Positions 31,535-33,830 of a stretch of 33,830 nucleotides of DNA are shown in pieces. The stretch comes from Sporosarcina gallistercoris. Its GTDB lineage: Bacteria > Bacillota > Bacilli > Bacillales_A > Planococcaceae. The stretch covers positions 1 to 33,830 of the forward strand of contig NZ_JACSQY010000017.1 in NCBI RefSeq assembly GCF_014836415.1. Reading direction: 5' to 3'. The notes under the pieces are model-generated. The model did not search any database and was not told the DNA's origin. It worked only from the letters and a program-made list of their open reading frames with translations. A program made the position numbers and the translations under genes. Numbering within the stretch: the stretch's first letter is position 1; every line of letters starts with the position of its first letter.

Positions 31535-32089
31535 TTGAAAGATTATACAATTCAACAAACGGGCCAGTTTGAGCATGAATTTTATTGCACAAAGATTGGG
31601 CGAGGTGGATATGTGCTACTAATATTTTTATCTTTCTATGTTTTACTCATACCACTTTTTATTTTATTACATGAAGTTGGGCATGGACTAGGTGCTGTTT
31701 TTGCTTCTGATTCTGAAGTACATATTTATTTAGGTATAAAAAGCGAAAAAAATAAGGAAAACTTTAAGATTGGTAGATTACATTTTCATATAATTTGGTC
31801 TTATACTGGCTTTGCATATTGGGATGCAAGATTAAATAAAAGACAAAGAGCAGCTGCATTAGCCGGTGGTCCTTTAATATCCTTGCTACTTACACTTTTA
31901 TTTGGGTGGTTAACAAATATAACTTCACAAAATGAACTCCATCAATTATTTTTCGGATCAATGTTTTTTAATCTTTTTCAATTTATATCGACAATAATAC
32001 CTGTTAAATATCCGCGGTGGATGGGTGGATATAGTGGACATCAATCAGATGGTTTACAGCTTCTGAGGATAATGAAAAGTGTAAACTAA
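31535..32089 (+). CDS. M50-like membrane zinc metalloprotease
   Basis: A 184-residue membrane protein. The first helix (YVLLIFLSFYVLLIPLFILL) runs directly into HEVGHGLGAVFAS, the HExxH zinc motif at about residues 46-50. A later helix contains AALAGGPLISLLLTLLFGW, and near the C-terminus is GHQSDGLQLLRI, in the place of the third-ligand 'DG' motif of site-2-type (M50) proteases. It is short, with no PDZ domain. The start is a TTG with only a weak upstream site, so the N-terminus is uncertain. A role as an intramembrane protease is by motif; targets are unknown. Confidence 0.8.
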   Translation: MKDYTIQQTGQFEHEFYCTKIGRGGYVLLIFLSFYVLLIPLFILLHEVGHGLGAVFASDSEVHIYLGIKSEKNKENFKIGRLHFHIIWSYTGFAYWDARLNKRQRAAALAGGPLISLLLTLLFGWLTNITSQNELHQLFFGSMFFNLFQFISTIIPVKYPRWMGGYSGHQSDGLQLLRIMKSVN

Positions 32090-32094
32090 CAATA

Positions 32095-32142
32095 GGGCGC
32101 GATTGCGTAAAAAGCGATCTGCATCCGTTCAGCAATCGGGCC
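32095..32142. repeat. Imperfect palindrome, possible interspersed repeat
   Basis: GGGCGCGATTGC (32095-32106) and GCAATCGGGCC (32132-32142) form an 11-bp nearly perfect inverted pair around a GC-rich loop, in otherwise AT-rich DNA. A second GGGCGC motif occurs at about 32429. The pattern suggests a small interspersed repeat or transcript-end hairpin. Confidence 0.4.
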
Positions 32143-32207
32143 ATTTGATTGTGAAGGATTATACTGAAGTTAACTGTACAGAATGGTTTTGATTGAGAGG
32201 AAAAGAA

Positions 32208-32408
32208 ATGGATAAGGTAAAACTCTATTTAAAACATCGGAAAAAATCATACTTTTTAAAAGCAATACTTTTTATTTCACTTTTTATTATACTTATCTTA
32301 GTATTTGGACCTCCGAAGTATTATGTTGTGCCTATTTTATATATGATAACAATTTTCGGTATTCCTGAATTTGTAGAATATAAACGTTGGAAAAAAGATA
32401 AGTATTGA
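32208..32408 (+). CDS. Small two-helix membrane protein
   Basis: A 66-residue protein with a basic N-terminus (MDKVKLYLKHRKKSYFLK), two membrane helices (AILFISLFIILILVFG and YVVPILYMITIFGIPEFV) and a basic end (YKRWKKDKY). I chose ATG 32208, which follows GAGAGG at 7 bases. No family recognised. A terminator follows about 50 bases later. Confidence 0.6.
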   Translation: MDKVKLYLKHRKKSYFLKAILFISLFIILILVFGPPKYYVVPILYMITIFGIPEFVEYKRWKKDKY

Positions 32409-32458
32409 ATTTAGCATCCTCAACTAACGGGCGCCTTTGCGGAATAAGTATAATTTTA

Positions 32459-32498
32459 AAAAACGATTTCCTTACAAACGTTAGGAAATCGTTTTTTT
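32459..32498 (+). terminator. Intrinsic terminator
   Basis: Stem AAAACGATTTCC / GGAAATCGTTTT with a 12-base loop and a T7 run. It ends the small membrane protein unit. Confidence 0.93.
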
Positions 32499-32767
32499 GC
32501 TATAAGCTACTTAACGTTGTGAATCCGCATTTCTCTGACTGTACCCCTATGTATAAAGATAGCGCTATGTATGACGCGAATGCAGAAGACGTGTATTCTC
32601 ATAGTCTTTAAGTACTCTTCCTACATAGACAAAAGGACTGTGATAATATCATCTTCCAGGTAAAAACATACAATTCAGTAATCTAGAAAAAACAGGTAAA
32701 TTTTAGCTTGTCCTTATATCTCATTATGCTAAAATTTCTATATAATAAGAAATAGGGGTGAATTAAT
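32499..32767. other. Intergenic region before the secreted-protein gene
   Basis: No gene seen. Near its right end is a consensus -10 TATAAT (32741-32746) without a clear -35, and an AGGGGTG ribosome binding site at about 32754-32760. Together with the terminator at 32459 this shows that a new transcription unit starts here. Confidence 0.5.
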
Positions 32768-33463
32768 TTGAAAAGTAAATTGCAAAAGTTTTTTGTGGTA
32801 ACTGTAATGGTAACATTTTCATTTAGTTCTTTACCTCCTTCTGTCTTCGCGATTACTGACACTAACTTGAAAGTTGATAATTTGTCAGGACTGAAAAATT
32901 CCGATGATAAATTTATCATTAGTGAAGATCTATTATTAGAAGAAAGTATGAATGACTTATTGTCTTTAAAAGGGGATTTTGTTAAATTCATGGAGGGTAT
33001 TGAAAATTTACCCCCGTACATCCAAGAACAAGGGGCGGAAAGTGTTGCTAAGTGGTTAACGACAGAAATAGGGGTCGAAGTAATTGCAAAAGGTGAAAAC
33101 TTGTTCGTTCCATCACTAACTGATATTGGATTGGAAAAGAAAGACGAAATTATAGTGGGGGATTTTGTAACTGAGTACGGAACTGCTGATTGCATCATAG
33201 CTGTTGGATTACTAATTGGCAGTGTTGGGTTTCCTTTATCCAAAATTTTGAAGTTAAAACAAGCTCTTAATCTTCTCGGAGGCATCAGTAAAACTATTAG
33301 TAAAATTAATGCTAAATATAAATTGTATAAGAGCTGGAATTATAGAACAAAAGACGCTTGGAAAAGAGCTATTAATGAAACATCAGACACATTACCAAAT
33401 GATGTAAAGAATGCATTTCTCGATTTCTTCAGTATTGGAAATGTTATAAGGGCATGTACGTAA
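32768..33463 (+). CDS. Secreted protein of unknown function
   Basis: A 231-residue protein with a Sec signal peptide (MKSKLQKFF, hydrophobic core, cleavage likely after SVFA at about residue 28). The start is TTG with AGGGGTG 7 bases upstream. The first 110 mature residues are acidic and soluble. A hydrophobic Gly-rich stretch follows (DCIIAVGLLIGSVGFPLSKIL, about 140-160), then a basic segment (ISKINAKYKLYKSWNYRTKDAWKRA). The protein ends IGNVIRACT. Only two cysteines are seen (about residues 141 and 230), which could form a disulfide. No family is recognised. The pro-region plus hydrophobic, basic C-terminal part, and the small membrane gene 21 bases on, recall secreted bacteriocin/immunity pairs, but this is inference. 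Confidence 0.75.
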   Translation: MKSKLQKFFVVTVMVTFSFSSLPPSVFAITDTNLKVDNLSGLKNSDDKFIISEDLLLEESMNDLLSLKGDFVKFMEGIENLPPYIQEQGAESVAKWLTTEIGVEVIAKGENLFVPSLTDIGLEKKDEIIVGDFVTEYGTADCIIAVGLLIGSVGFPLSKILKLKQALNLLGGISKTISKINAKYKLYKSWNYRTKDAWKRAINETSDTLPNDVKNAFLDFFSIGNVIRACT

Positions 33464-33484
33464 CTGAAAAAATACGGAAAGGTG

Positions 33485-33679
33485 ATGGTAGTTATTAAGA
33501 CTTTACCTTTTAAATTAGCTGTTATACTATTGGGTTTGTTTCAAATCTATATGATTTATAAAAACTCTGCAAATGATATCAAATCAAATTTGATTCCAGT
33601 TCTAATTCTTTTAGGTTGTATCATTCTTATAGTTTTGGACGTTTTTTTCAAAAAGAATAAGAGTGAAAAGACACAATGA
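33485..33679 (+). CDS. Small two-helix membrane protein next to the secreted protein
   Basis: A 64-residue protein with two membrane helices (LAVILLGLFQIYMIYK and LIPVLILLGCIILIVLDVFF) and a basic tail (KKNKSEKTQ). GGAAAGG lies just before the ATG; a GTG one codon earlier is also possible. It begins 21 bases after the secreted-protein stop and shares its terminator, so the two form one operon. The size and topology would fit an immunity protein, but no family similarity was recognised. Confidence 0.68.
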   Translation: MVVIKTLPFKLAVILLGLFQIYMIYKNSANDIKSNLIPVLILLGCIILIVLDVFFKKNKSEKTQ

Positions 33680-33706
33680 AAGAGTAGCATTTGCTGCTCT
33701 TTTTTT
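33680..33706 (+). terminator. Intrinsic terminator of the secreted-protein operon
   Basis: Stem AGAGTAGCA / TGCTGCTCT with one G-U pair, small loop and a T7 run. Confidence 0.9.
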
Positions 33707-33754
33707 ATCGTATGTCTTTTTTTATAAGGAAATAAAAAAACACTTATAATTAAG

Positions 33755-33830
33755 GGCACTGACTAACCTTTTTGAGACAAGTAAAAAACACCTTATTATG
33801 CAGCCAATTGTCGGTATTGAACCGGCGATT
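33755..33830 (-). mobile_element. End of an IS3-family insertion sequence (partial)
   Basis: The window closes inside an element whose transposase 3' end is visible on the minus strand. The segment beginning about 33757 (GGGCACTGACTAACC then TTTTTGAGACAAGT) has the look of an IS3/IS150-group terminal inverted repeat. The other end lies outside the window, so repeat and target duplication cannot be confirmed. Confidence 0.6.
33796..33830 (-). CDS. IS3-family transposase OrfB, C-terminal end only
   Basis: The minus strand reads SPVQYRQLAA followed by TAA (33798-33796). 'SPVQYR' near the terminus is the hallmark of IS3-family OrfB (DDE integrase-type) transposases. Only 10 residues are in the window; the gene enters from the right edge. 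The short distance to the presumed element end is normal for this family. Confidence 0.78.
   Translation of the reverse strand, partial: SPVQYRQLAA

Noticed and set aside
32683..33285. 200-codon minus-strand ORF over the secreted-protein gene
   Set aside because: The plus-strand frame has a signal peptide, ribosome binding site and terminator; the minus-strand product has low-complexity Ser/Asn/Lys composition.
1..33830. CRISPR arrays, prophage structural genes, restriction or classic defence systems
   Set aside because: I saw no regularly spaced direct repeats, Cas, phage or nuclease/methylase families. YhgE is a phage-receptor relative but not a defence gene.

Overview
The window looks like a chromosome segment of a low-to-mid GC, endospore-forming Bacillales bacterium. 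The overall gene mix suggests a Sporosarcina-like member of the Planococcaceae, but no phylogenetic marker gene is present, so this is inference. Supporting signs are strong GGAGG ribosome binding sites with TTG/GTG starts, a Spo0E-type small protein, an SLH surface protein, two good sigma-B promoters, YolD proteins behind an SOS-like operator, PaiB, and YhgE/Pip.

Left part (1-8.4 kb) is accessory in character, with loosely packed small genes. It holds PaiB, a DHFR-fold reductase, a three-domain Rid (YjgF) fusion and a GNAT acetyltransferase. A 1.3 kb sparsely coding stretch follows, with a Spo0E-like gene and a promoter-hairpin-terminator unit that looks like a small RNA. Next comes an SOS-type cassette: a WYL-like protein, an unknown protein, YolD, and a second YolD split by a frameshift. 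An SLH protein follows that seems shortened by a premature stop. Three near-identical terminator hairpins recur here. A tRNA-Arg(CCU) on the minus strand marks the right boundary.

Middle part (8.6-26 kb) is tightly organised and core-like. It contains an SDR oxidoreductase; a MarR-MFS efflux operon with a palindromic operator over its promoter region; a DUF2500 protein; a complete polar amino-acid ABC importer (lipoprotein, permease, ATPase); and a DUF420 membrane protein. A sigma-B divergon follows (general stress protein leftward, APC permease rightward). Then come an EAL phosphodiesterase, a class I photolyase and a small membrane protein. YhgE/Pip and an HrtAB-like ABC exporter lie on the minus strand, and an S66 LD-carboxypeptidase on the plus strand. 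Nearly every transcription unit ends in a clear hairpin plus T-run.

Right part (26-33.8 kb) is again accessory, AT-rich and loosely spaced. It has DUF2332 and DUF5694 proteins, several tiny membrane proteins, three GNAT acetyltransferases, a VOC protein, an M50-like membrane metalloprotease, and a secreted protein followed by a two-helix membrane protein. The window ends in the 3' end of an IS3-family transposase on the minus strand.

Most noteworthy: the single-chain triple Rid protein (a predicted pseudotrimer with asymmetric active sites), the SOS-type YolD/WYL cassette with no visible Y-family polymerase, the divergent sigma-B promoter pair, the terminator squeezed between the EAL and photolyase genes, and the secreted protein/2-TM pair that may be an undescribed toxin-immunity type unit.
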